64,000 nucleotides of DNA, taken from the NCBI RefSeq assembly GCF_018687715.1, contig NC_056760.1, positions 36,408,001-36,472,000 on the forward strand. Reading direction: 5' to 3'. This DNA comes from Carya illinoinensis. Taxonomy: Eukaryota > Streptophyta > Magnoliopsida > Fagales > Juglandaceae. Of this stretch, positions 36,401 to 44,134 are shown piece after piece. The first letter of the stretch is position 1. Every line of letters begins with the position of its first letter. The notes under the pieces were generated by a model that was not told the origin of the DNA, searched no databases, and saw only the letters and a list, made by a program, of their open reading frames with translations. The position numbers and the translations under genes are program-made.

Positions 36401-37583
36401 CAATCTCTTCTTCCCCTTCTTTCAAGAAGCCTCTACTATCAACCACTGTACAGATCCTGTTCCTTCTTCTTCTCTGGTTTGCACACTCATGAAAAAACCT
36501 TGTATTCTTATCACCAAGGCTATACAAGTTTCTTTCTGCTCTCTGCCTCCATTTGATATCCTCCTGCTCCAACAAACCTCCTACTTGCTTCTGTAGGCTC
36601 TTCAACTCTTCTATGTTATGATGCCCCAGATCTTCTTGAACTTCTTTTATTTTGCTTGTAATCTGGTCTATTTCCCTTGTTCTCTCTTTTTCTTTTCTTC
36701 TGAAACTTCTAATTAACATTCCACTGCAGAATTTCAACCTTGTCTGCACCTTCTTGACAGAATCAATTGACTGCTGTCCCCTGACCCATTCTTGTTTTAT
36801 TTTCTCTTCACAATCTTCTTCTTTCACCCAGCTTGCCTCAAATCTGAAAGGAAAATGCCCCCTTCTCTGTCTAACCTCATTTCCTTTTGTCAAAACCAAT
36901 AGAGGTAGATGGTCTGAGCTCCTAGCTGGCAAGCCCTGTACACTAGCATTCCTGAACATGTCCCTCCATTTATTGTTTGCAACACATCTATCTAACCTCT
37001 CCTTTGTAAAAGAGTGGTCATTATGCCTGTTACTCCATGTATAAAAACCATTTCTGCATCCCAGGTCATACAGCATAGTATCCTCCAAAGCTTTTCTAAA
37101 TTGATTCATTTGAAGTTCAGCTCTTTGTCGACCCCCTACCTTTTCAGTTTGAACAATAATCTCATTAAAATCTCCTACCACACACCATGGTTCCTGTTCT
37201 CTAGGTTTTAACCTCCTCAGTAGATCCCAAGAAAACATCCTCTTCCCTGTCTCAGGATGACCATAGAACCCAGTGAATAACCACTTTGTGTCTTGTCCCT
37301 CCTCTTTAACCTCAGCATTAATATGCCAAGTAGAATAGCTCATAATTTCCACTTCCTCACTATTTCTCCAATACAAAGCCAATCCCCCTTTCTTCCCCAT
37401 TGAATTTACAACAAAACATCCTTCCATACCAAGTCTTCTTTTCAATCTTTCTAGTTTACTTGCTTTACTCATGGTTTCAACCAAAAACACCATGTTGGCC
37501 TTATTCTCCCTTGTCAACAGACAAAGGTCTTGAACTGTCCGAGGGTTGCCAATCCCTCGGCAGTTCCAGCTGATAATATTCAT
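33447..37583 (-). CDS. LINE ORF2: endonuclease, reverse transcriptase, zinc finger, RNase H
   Basis: 1378 codons with no internal stop. An AP-type endonuclease comes first (ISWNCRGIG; Glu in VETM; GDFNE at about 138; SDHLPL at about 224), which nicks target DNA. The reverse transcriptase spans about 430-760, with LDISKAYDRVEW, GLRQGDPLSP and FADD near residue 693. A zf-RVT domain lies at about 1090-1170 (FVWKALNNCLP, CPIC…THALW.C). A C-terminal RNase H-like domain starts near 1220 with NWDAAL, AELQALWCAL and EGDALNIV. Its start ATG overlaps the ORF1 stop in an ATGA quartet (37583-37580), suggesting coupled termination and re-initiation. The protein would carry out target-primed reverse transcription in the nucleus. 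Confidence 0.95.
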   Translation of the reverse strand: MNIISWNCRGIGNPRTVQDLCLLTRENKANMVFLVETMSKASKLERLKRRLGMEGCFVVNSMGKKGGLALYWRNSEEVEIMSYSTWHINAEVKEEGQDTKWLFTGFYGHPETGKRMFSWDLLRRLKPREQEPWCVVGDFNEIIVQTEKVGGRQRAELQMNQFRKALEDTMLYDLGCRNGFYTWSNRHNDHSFTKERLDRCVANNKWRDMFRNASVQGLPARSSDHLPLLVLTKGNEVRQRRGHFPFRFEASWVKEEDCEEKIKQEWVRGQQSIDSVKKVQTRLKFCSGMLIRSFRRKEKERTREIDQITSKIKEVQEDLGHHNIEELKSLQKQVGGLLEQEDIKWRQRAERNLYSLGDKNTRFFHECANQRRRRNRICTVVDSRGFLKEGEEEIEKAFHELFTAVYKSVKPKEDMISKCTITVEENVTCEMNDFLEKAFKREEVEDALKMMGPLKSPGPDGFGACFFQSFWHIVGDDVCNAVLQFLNGGEMNLALNYTYIALVPKVSEPKTVHDFRPISLCNVLYKLIAKTLANRLKKVMDAIISRSQSAFIPGRLISDNVIAAYEVLHSMNSRQRCKGGSMALKLDISKAYDRVEWGYLEAIMRKMGFGERWIGWIMKCISSVTYAVLVNGKPGETIVPSRGLRQGDPLSPYLFLLCAEGLSALLNKAENGSELKGVAVARGGLRVTHLLFADDCIIFGKASWVEWRKIMDILGTYEAASGQSLNKQKTFVFFSPKVKASVKEGIIREMGARQQSCCEKYLGLPITVGRSKYNSFRVIKDKVWKKLQNWKNQFLSPSGKEVLLKAVIQSIPTYYMSVFKLPKKLCKEIAAQMAKFWWGYKKEDNKIQWRSWSKMGVWKHGGGLGFRELESFNKALLAKQCWRVLVNPQSLAARILREKYFRHGKLLDASLGYRPSTLWRSLWGSLDLLKEGLVWRVGDGENINIWGDRWIPKLSTFKIQSPRHSLPADAKVKVLIDGVTKTWREEMIKEILDEDEAKLVCSLPISPSGKPDKLIWAPTKNGQFNVKSAYHLEMSRKHRGKGEASNGVTVIWKNVWKLNIPGVVKMFVWKALNNCLPTRWNLACRKVVRDSFCPICKLQKETVTHALWSCGGAMDVWADKASPVQKWASTERDMQELWADWCEKLQEEELELMAVVLRRIWLRRNFFVFENKFEGPDVIFSQAIASLSEFQQAQKQNERCQMGGTRQRGLCRWTAPATGKIKANWDAALKLEEGRMGAGVVIRNENGDLMVSVCSQKQNVCSPLVAELQALWCALRICADLNLTEVVFEGDALNIVKAVNNPETNWEWHGQLVEDVKDILRNRPMWKVIHTYRECNRVAHFLAKFSLTVNGEQIWIEEGPAGIQYFVMKDKIVMNTDE

Positions 37584-38935
37584 AATGCTAGGCGGGGCTG
37601 CTCAGCAGCCACCGCCCCCAACCTTTCCTTTTCAGGAACCTGCATCCCATCCAACCTAAGTTTCTTGACATCTTCTGAACTCTCCTCCCTTTCTACCCAA
37701 TCTGACCCTCTTTTCTTTAAAGCATTTGAGAATTTCATCTTACCTGAGGGTGGTCTACCTCTTGCCCTTCTCTTCCAACTAGCCTTCTTCCCTTCATGCA
37801 TAGTCTCCTTACTCCCTTGAACTGCCTCCACCACCATCTCCTCCCTTCTTTCTTCTTCTTCACCTTGCACAGCTAAGTTGACTAGGATCAGTTGATTGTC
37901 CTGCTCCTCATTCTGACTAGACTTCCCCACCTCTCTCTCAACCTCTTTAACTACCTCATGAATCATTATGTTATTTTTCCCCCTTCCTCCCACACTCCCT
38001 TCCACCCCTTTTCCTTCCACATTGCTCCCTTCATCCTCCTTCTCCCCCTCCTGTCCATCCATAGAAACCCCCACATCTTTTGAGCCTGTGAAAGATCCTT
38101 GAGTATCATCACTACCAGACTCAGTAGATACAGATTCTCTCTTCCTATCCATCCATCTACGATTCCCTGGGATAGCTCTCATCCAAACACCATATTGCAA
38201 ATCCCCTCCCTTCGACCCTTGCCTTCCCTTCTGTTCTTCCCCACAGCCCCCCTTACCATGTGCAATTCTACCACAATAATAACAGAATTTTGGTAATTTT
38301 TCATACTGGAAAGGAATCCACATTCTCTTCCCATCCACATCAATAGTTCGACCCCTGGCCAAAGGCTGCTTCAAATCACATTCAATTCTTACCCTCAGCA
38401 CTCTACCCCAAGCTACACCATCCTCCTGAACATCAATCTCTCTAACCAACCCTACAGAATCACCTATCTGCTTCCCCATCTCAATTGTCATGCAACTCAA
38501 TGGTAAATTAAGCATATGAATCCAGAAGCTAACCTTATCGAAGCTTATTAGATGTGGTTGTGTATCACCATCGTAGTCCTTTAGCACAAACAAGTAGTTG
38601 TCAAACAACCAGGGACAGCCTCCCATAACTTTCACCTTATCCTTCTTCGATACAAAGGTAATAATGAAACTGTTATTCCCAATTTCCTGAAATTCCATTT
38701 GTTTCTCCACCTTCCATATTTTCTCCATTGTAGATCTAACCACCTCCCTCCCTATCTTCCTTTCTGAGCATATCTTCCCCACTACACTCCTCTCTCCCTT
38801 ATCTCGAGCTTTCTCCATAGAAATACACTGCACTCCCACCGGCGTGTTCTCCTCGTCACTCAACTTCAGTCGCTCCCAAATCCTTGCCATTTCCTCCATA
38901 ATCAAACCTCTGCCTGCCTCAGCACACAGAGACAC
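37580..38935 (-). CDS. LINE ORF1: DUF4283-like RNA-binding protein with CCHC zinc knuckle
   Basis: 451 codons if begun at 38935. The Met at 38899 (MEEMARIWERLKL) is a more usual start for this family and I prefer it. A DUF4283-type region (about residues 45-200) contains GGCPWLFDNYLFVLKDYDG and FWIHMLNLPL. It is followed by a CCHC knuckle, CYYCGRIAHGKGGC, at about 218-231. The C-terminal half is charged, low in order and has a basic patch (KRRARGRPP) that could serve nuclear import. ORF1 proteins of this type coat LINE RNA. Confidence 0.9.
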   Translation of the reverse strand: MSLCAEAGRGLIMEEMARIWERLKLSDEENTPVGVQCISMEKARDKGERSVVGKICSERKIGREVVRSTMEKIWKVEKQMEFQEIGNNSFIITFVSKKDKVKVMGGCPWLFDNYLFVLKDYDGDTQPHLISFDKVSFWIHMLNLPLSCMTIEMGKQIGDSVGLVREIDVQEDGVAWGRVLRVRIECDLKQPLARGRTIDVDGKRMWIPFQYEKLPKFCYYCGRIAHGKGGCGEEQKGRQGSKGGDLQYGVWMRAIPGNRRWMDRKRESVSTESGSDDTQGSFTGSKDVGVSMDGQEGEKEDEGSNVEGKGVEGSVGGRGKNNIMIHEVVKEVEREVGKSSQNEEQDNQLILVNLAVQGEEEERREEMVVEAVQGSKETMHEGKKASWKRRARGRPPSGKMKFSNALKKRGSDWVEREESSEDVKKLRLDGMQVPEKERLGAVAAEQPRLAL

Positions 38936-39084
38936 TCCCGCCTTCGTCTACAGCAGCAGCAACCACCGTAGAGTTGAAACGGACTAACAAACTCCCCTCC
39001 CTCGTTTTCAGAGAAAACGGTTAGAGAGAGAGACTCTTGTCACTTAACTCCATGTATTATATATATGTTCAATTGTTTTTTTTT

Positions 39085-39530
39085 ATACTATATTTTGGTT
39101 AACTTATATATTCAATCTAAATCCTTAATTATAACTCTTTGCAGATGCCTTCACACTGCCTTCACAATGCCTTCACCTGATTTTAACAATGAGGTTTTAC
39201 AAACAGGTGTAGACATCAGAAGTTACTTTATGAAGTTTTTTAGCATCTTAAATGTACAAGGGAGGGTTTGGCATATGATTCACTTCAAGAATGACTGGAT
39301 TTATTTGGGGATACAACAAACTTGAGGAGAAAAAGGTTACAATATTTTGGGTTTTAATCCTTCCCCTCAATTGTTTTTTAATTTTTTTTTATTTTTCCAT
39401 TATTTCTTGCTCTGTCTCCCTCATTGATTGGTTCTTCTACTCTTCCATCCTGTTCTAGGAAAGCAAGCTACTGAACCTATGACCTGAAAAAAATTAATTA
39501 GCAAATATTTTATATTTCTTGGAACACCAA
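39085..39530 (+). pseudogene. GRAM-domain gene remnant, copy C 3' part
   Basis: Continues copy C beyond the LINE. After a CTTTGCAG acceptor (39144) comes a block with the frame MPSPDFNNEVLQTGVDIRS, open to a stop at 39323-39325. It matches 9180-9345 (copy A). Its 3' part also matches 60570-60650 (copy B). Identity of this exon is unknown; it may belong to the same GRAM/VASt-like protein. Confidence 0.4.
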
Positions 39531-39599
39531 AGTTCTTAAAGTTCTTAAACTAATGGAATGGGCCAAAGTTCTTAAAGTGAATGCTCTTAAAGTAATTGT

Positions 39600-39830
39600 A
39601 TGAGAGAGGAGAGGCTTAAGGAAATTGTTTTTGAAGAGCTTAACCATGTCCTCACGGATATTGTCAGAGGATTGGCTGTTGATTTCTTTCAGGTCTCTGT
39701 GGCTACATCTCTAATAATGCAGTTTAAAAGAATATTGCCAGGAAGCACCAACAAAATGGGATCTGCACATAAGGATGCTATGAAGGAGCTTGAAAGCATA
39801 ACTTGTCTCAGCTACAACAGAAAGGAGTAA
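39600..39830 (+). CDS. Unrecognised 76-codon frame, possible exon
   Basis: Encodes RLKEIVFEELNHVLTDIV and then SLIMQFKRILPGST with a balanced, helix-forming composition, unlike the chance frames around it. There is no splice context I can defend and no family match comes to mind. Short direct repeats of AAAGTTCTTAAA lie just upstream (39530-39595). It could be an exon remnant. Confidence 0.25.
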   Translation: MREERLKEIVFEELNHVLTDIVRGLAVDFFQVSVATSLIMQFKRILPGSTNKMGSAHKDAMKELESITCLSYNRKE

Positions 39831-39839
39831 AGGATAACC

Positions 39840-40545
39840 ACACCTTGTGGGGCAAGGTGCTTTGAAGGGAGAGGGTTTGTCACACTTCAACACCTCTACA
39901 AGCGGGGGCTGAAGTCATTATGGGCTTTGGTTTAGGGTAATAAGGATTTAGAGGTTTGGGCTCATGGGCTTTTATGGGCTTGGATGACTAATGTCTTTTA
40001 CTTAGTTTATTGTATCTCTCTATAAGGCTAGATTTCTGTTAGTAAGCCCAGTCATTTTATCTCCATTTACGTTTATTTTGCTGTGGGACTTAAAAAACCA
40101 ATGGCCTCTACTTAGCTCTACGTAGGATTTGTAGGATTTTAATGGGAGTATAGATACTCATATGCTGGATATTGTAAGACATTTTGAGATGTTAAAAGAA
40201 ACTTCTTTATTTTTTTCTCATTTTTCCCATCATTTTCTTGGAAGAGCTCCCCTTGAAGAGAGCAAATAAATGCTTTATTACATTAATTTGTGAGATGTGT
40301 TACATGCCTTAGAAGCAGCCTAGTCCATGCATGGGTGTCACGCAATGTTGCACAGCCATGCCTTTGATGGCGACTGTGCCATACCAGCAGATTCGATATC
40401 TTCCTATCTGACCCACTCTACCCCAATAGCCCTTGCACATTGTTCTCACACATTGACAAAGCTATGGAAAAACATTTCCAGCACTGTCGATATGGACCAC
40501 TTGTAGCTATATAACTAGTTATGTCAGTGCTTTTCCTAAACGAAA
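39840..40545. other. Gene-free stretch
   Basis: No exon, terminal repeat or regulatory site that I can support on either strand. Confidence 0.35.
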
Positions 40546-40546
40546 G

Positions 40547-40730
40547 TCTCGAGGGCAAGAATAAGAGACTCTGCATCAGTCAATCCAATGCAACGAAACA
40601 TAGTGCCACACAAATTATAGATTCCTCCAATTGAATTGAAAAAAGTAGCCATATAAGGCATCTCCCACTTGGTTTTGCCAAGAAAGATGGGGATGGGCAT
40701 GAACCGATCTTTGATCCCAAAGCCCTTTCT
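40547..40730 (-). pseudogene. Unrecognised protein-coding remnant on the minus strand
   Basis: Read downward from about 40730, the frame gives GFGIKDRFMPIPIFLGKTKW, then MPYMATFFNSIGGIYNLCG and MFRCIGLTDAESLILALE, ending at a stop near 40547. The composition and hydrophobic pattern look like a genuine conserved protein exon. I do not know the family. No start or partner exon was found nearby, so it is probably a detached fragment. Confidence 0.4.
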
Positions 40731-40918
40731 TAGTTTTCTTTAAGTGCTATGTTAGTAGTGATGGAGTGATTGTAGGGGACCCTATCCCTCTTAATATATC
40801 TTACTTTGCTTTCTATCAGACGAAATTGTTGCATATTTAGGCAAAAATTAAAAAAATGTTGAGGAAAAGGCTGAAAGCAGTTCAAGAAAAAGCAAAAGAA
40901 GCATCACTACTACCTATT

Positions 40919-43200
40919 ATTTACCTTTTCCAAAAAGTAAGGTTGGGTGAGAAATCAGAAAAGTCTCCATATCCAACGAAGTCTTTGACGGGGTCAGTGC
41001 GGAAAGTCTTTTCCACTTGCTAGTTTGGAACAAAAGCTCATCAACAAGTGATTAGAACTAAAAAATAAAGAGTAAAGACTACGTTACCTTGACCTCAACA
41101 ATTAAGATGTGGAAATTTTGATTCCCTAGCTCCAGACTAAACAATACGTCGAGCAATAATTTTTCCAATTGTGCTATGACGTTTCTTGACCAATCTTCTC
41201 AACTAATTAAATCTTATTATTGGTTGTATGAATAAATTATTGACACAAAAATTATCTTAACAAAACTTAATCAATTTAATTGGAGTTAAATTAGATTAAT
41301 TGGAGTTATAAAATTACAAATTATTCACAATCCATCCTATACCACCATAAAACTTTATAGGAAAAGGATATAAAATATATATAAAATCTTTCATTTTATA
41401 TGTATGTCATTGAAATTAATACTCACAAAGTTTAAAATATAAAATAATTAAAAACTATATATACAATGTCCCACAAATTGCCGTATAATTAATACATGAA
41501 TATTAGTCAATGAGTCGTCGATTTCTAGGAAATCAATTAATAAATGTGTTGGCTTTCAAAAGGAAATTTCTATATATGTAGGATGAATATTCATTTCACG
41601 GAAATTTTCAGGATGATTCATTCAATTATTTCACAAGAAAAGTCTTGAGGGTCAATTTCAAGGAAATAATTTATAAAAGTAACGTCATTTTATAAAAATA
41701 TCCATAATTTAAAATATGATTGTACAAAGAATTGTAAAGTATTTCAAATATATATTAATTTTTGAATTGCATATCTCAATTTCTGAATTGCATATGAGGA
41801 AAGGTTGAGGTTTTTATTGCAAAATGACGTTCCCCTGTGCCGACAGAAAGTTTCACTTTCAGGACATTGTTGAGATTTTTAGTGTTTGCTCAATTCGGTT
41901 TTAAAACAAAGGGTTACGTATGTTAATAATTGGAAAATACATCAGATTTATCTACAAGATTATGGTTAAAGTAAATAGCAGAATAACTAAAGTGTTCATA
42001 CTATTTACTTTAGAAAATAATAATTTATACATAATCCTTTAAATATATTTTCTGTAAAAATGAGGTTTCGGAAAAATATCAAACCAGGCCCATCTTATAA
42101 TTTAAAACACAAACCAATTTTTTACCTTTTCCAAAATATAAGGTTGGGTGAGAAAACAGAAAAGTCTCCACATCCATCATAGTCTTTGACGGGGTCAGTG
42201 CAGAAAGTCTTCTTTACTTGCTAGCTTGAAACAAAAGCTCGTCGATAAGTGATCAGAATTAGGCCCGTACAAAAATGAACCTGGTCCGCTCAAACCGAAA
42301 GGCTCGACCCTACCAGCCTGATAAAAGCGGGTTAAAATCAGAAGCGGGTCATCCACTGATCACGCCTGGAGAAACCGAGTCTCTCTCTTTCTCTCTCCCT
42401 CCTTGATCACGCCTGTAGAAACCGAGTCTCTCTCTCTCCTCCCTCGATCACGTTAAAATTGTACTTTTTAACCCATGCAGTTTAAACTTTTTTATCTCCT
42501 TGCACATTTCCACTGACATGAATTCGGTATAAACGAAGTTGAGAATCACCTCAGGTATCGAGAACTACAACAGTAATACCACAACCAACAAACAATTTTA
42601 AAAAATAACAAAAAAATAAAATGATTATAAAAGGCGACACATTGTCCTTGTGGCGAACCCAATACAAAGTTGACACCAATATCTGTCTCAAAGTTAAAGA
42701 AGGCGTTCAAGTACTGCCACCACTGTAAGATGAGCTATCCAGATCAGAATTAAAAAGTAAAGAGTAAAGACTACGTTACCTTGATCTCAACAATTAAGAT
42801 GTGAAAATTTTGATTCCCTAGCTTTAGACCAAACAATACGTTGAACAATAATTTTTCCAATCGTACTATGATGTTTCTTGCCCAATCTTCTCAATTAATT
42901 AAATCTTATTATTGGTTATATGAATATATTATTGACACAAAATTATTAACAAAATAATATTACTACAACTTAATCAATTTAATTGGAGTTATAAAATTAC
43001 AAATCATTCACGATCCATCTTATACCGTCATAAAATTTTATAGGAAAATGATATAAAATATACATAAAATCTTTCATTTTAAATGTATTTCATTGAAATT
43101 AATACTCACAAAGTTTAAAATATAAAATAATTAAAAACTATACAATTAATACATGAATATTAGTCAATGAGTCGTCAATTTCTAGGAAATCAATTAATAA
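40919..43200. repeat. Local duplication upstream of the receptor-kinase gene
   Basis: About 540 bases at 40919-41470 are repeated at 42121-43150. Both copies carry GACGGGGTCAGTGC, the GAGTAAAGACTACGTTACCTTGA phrase and the AATTAAATCTTATTATTGGTT block. A shorter third echo lies at 43350-43460 and 43850-43930. The second copy is interrupted by a separate 480-base insert. Confidence 0.7.
42262..42741. mobile_element. About 480-bp insert flanked by an 11-bp direct repeat
   Basis: GATCAGAATTA stands on both sides (42251-42261 and 42742-42752). The paralogous site near 41055 has a single related copy without the insert. The insert holds two copies of a GATCACGCCTG(G/T)AGAAACCGAGTCTCTC phrase and CT-rich runs, with no frame. 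An 11-base duplication would fit a Mutator-like or retroposed element. Inverted ends were not evident. Confidence 0.5.
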
Positions 43201-44055
43201 AAGCTATATATGTAGGATAAATATTCATTCCATGGAAATTTCTATGAAGATTCATTAAAATATTATTTTACAGGAAAAGTCTCGAGGGTCAATTTCAAAG
43301 AAATAAATATATGTATTGCCTATTGGCTTTTGAAAGAAAATTTCTATGGATGGGACGAAGTACTTTTGATTCCTCGGCCAGTTCCAGAGACCAAATAATT
43401 AATACTTCAAGCAATAATTTTTCCTATAGCTCTCTGTTTCATTATAAAGAATAAATACGGATTTAATTTTTTAATAATAAATATTATTTCTTTAAAAAAA
43501 TATTATACGATATTTACACGATTGAATATAATATTATTCTTAAAGTTATTTCCGTCCTCACAATGTATTGTCCTGTCTGTTCAGTTACTGCATCGACGAT
43601 AGTTGGTGGTGGTGTTCATCTCCAACTACGATAATTTATTAATTGTTGGTGATGTTGATATCGTCGGTGGTGTTATTAATCTCCAAGTAAGATAATAAAT
43701 TACACTGACGATAATTCCAATTCTTAAAAAAAAGCCTATAGGCCCAACACGAGTTAAATTCATGGGCTTTAATGGCAATCCTGTAAGTATAGCCAAAAGC
43801 AGGCATTTTCTTAAACCTGAAAAACCTAAATAGAATCAAAGCAACTTAAGTAAAAAGTAAAGACCGAATAATACGTTGAGGCTCTGTTTCTTGCCCAATC
43901 TTTTCATATACACAAGTCAATGAGTCGTCACATGCATTAATTAATATAGACAAGTCTAGAGGATCCATTTCTAGGAAATTAATATATAAATGTATTGACT
44001 TTCAAAAGAAAATTTCCAGGATCATTCATTCAATTTTATCAATCTTCAGTATCTT
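43200..44055. promoter_or_regulatory. Upstream region of the receptor-kinase gene
   Basis: Non-coding and AT-rich. A TATATAAA box at 44062-44069 lies 34 bases before the first in-frame ATG (44096) and 73 before the preferred start (44135). The latter spacing leaves room for a normal transcription start and a short leader. Confidence 0.45.
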
Positions 44056-44134
44056 TCCTTATATATAAAACTAGTGTACGTCTAGATTAGTCGTCATGAA
44101 CATATATAGTACTAATCAGTCATTACTCATAAAA

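Larger units (their letters stand above)
33398..39084 (-). mobile_element. Full-length L1-type LINE retrotransposon
   Basis: Minus-strand element with a short 5' leader (about 38936-39068), ORF1, ORF2 and a poly(A) tail (T run at 33405-33419 on the plus strand). It is bordered by TCAATTGTTTTTTT on both sides (33398 onward and 39069 onward), a target duplication that fits L1 endonuclease nicking at T-rich DNA. The sequence on either side is continuous with the uninterrupted copies at 9060-9170, showing the empty site. Both ORFs are open and all catalytic motifs I looked for are present, so it may be competent or only recently silenced. Confidence 0.92.

Noticed and set aside
33707..38296. Many plus-strand frames opposite the LINE
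   Set aside because: Shadows of the two minus-strand LINE ORFs; no independent motifs.
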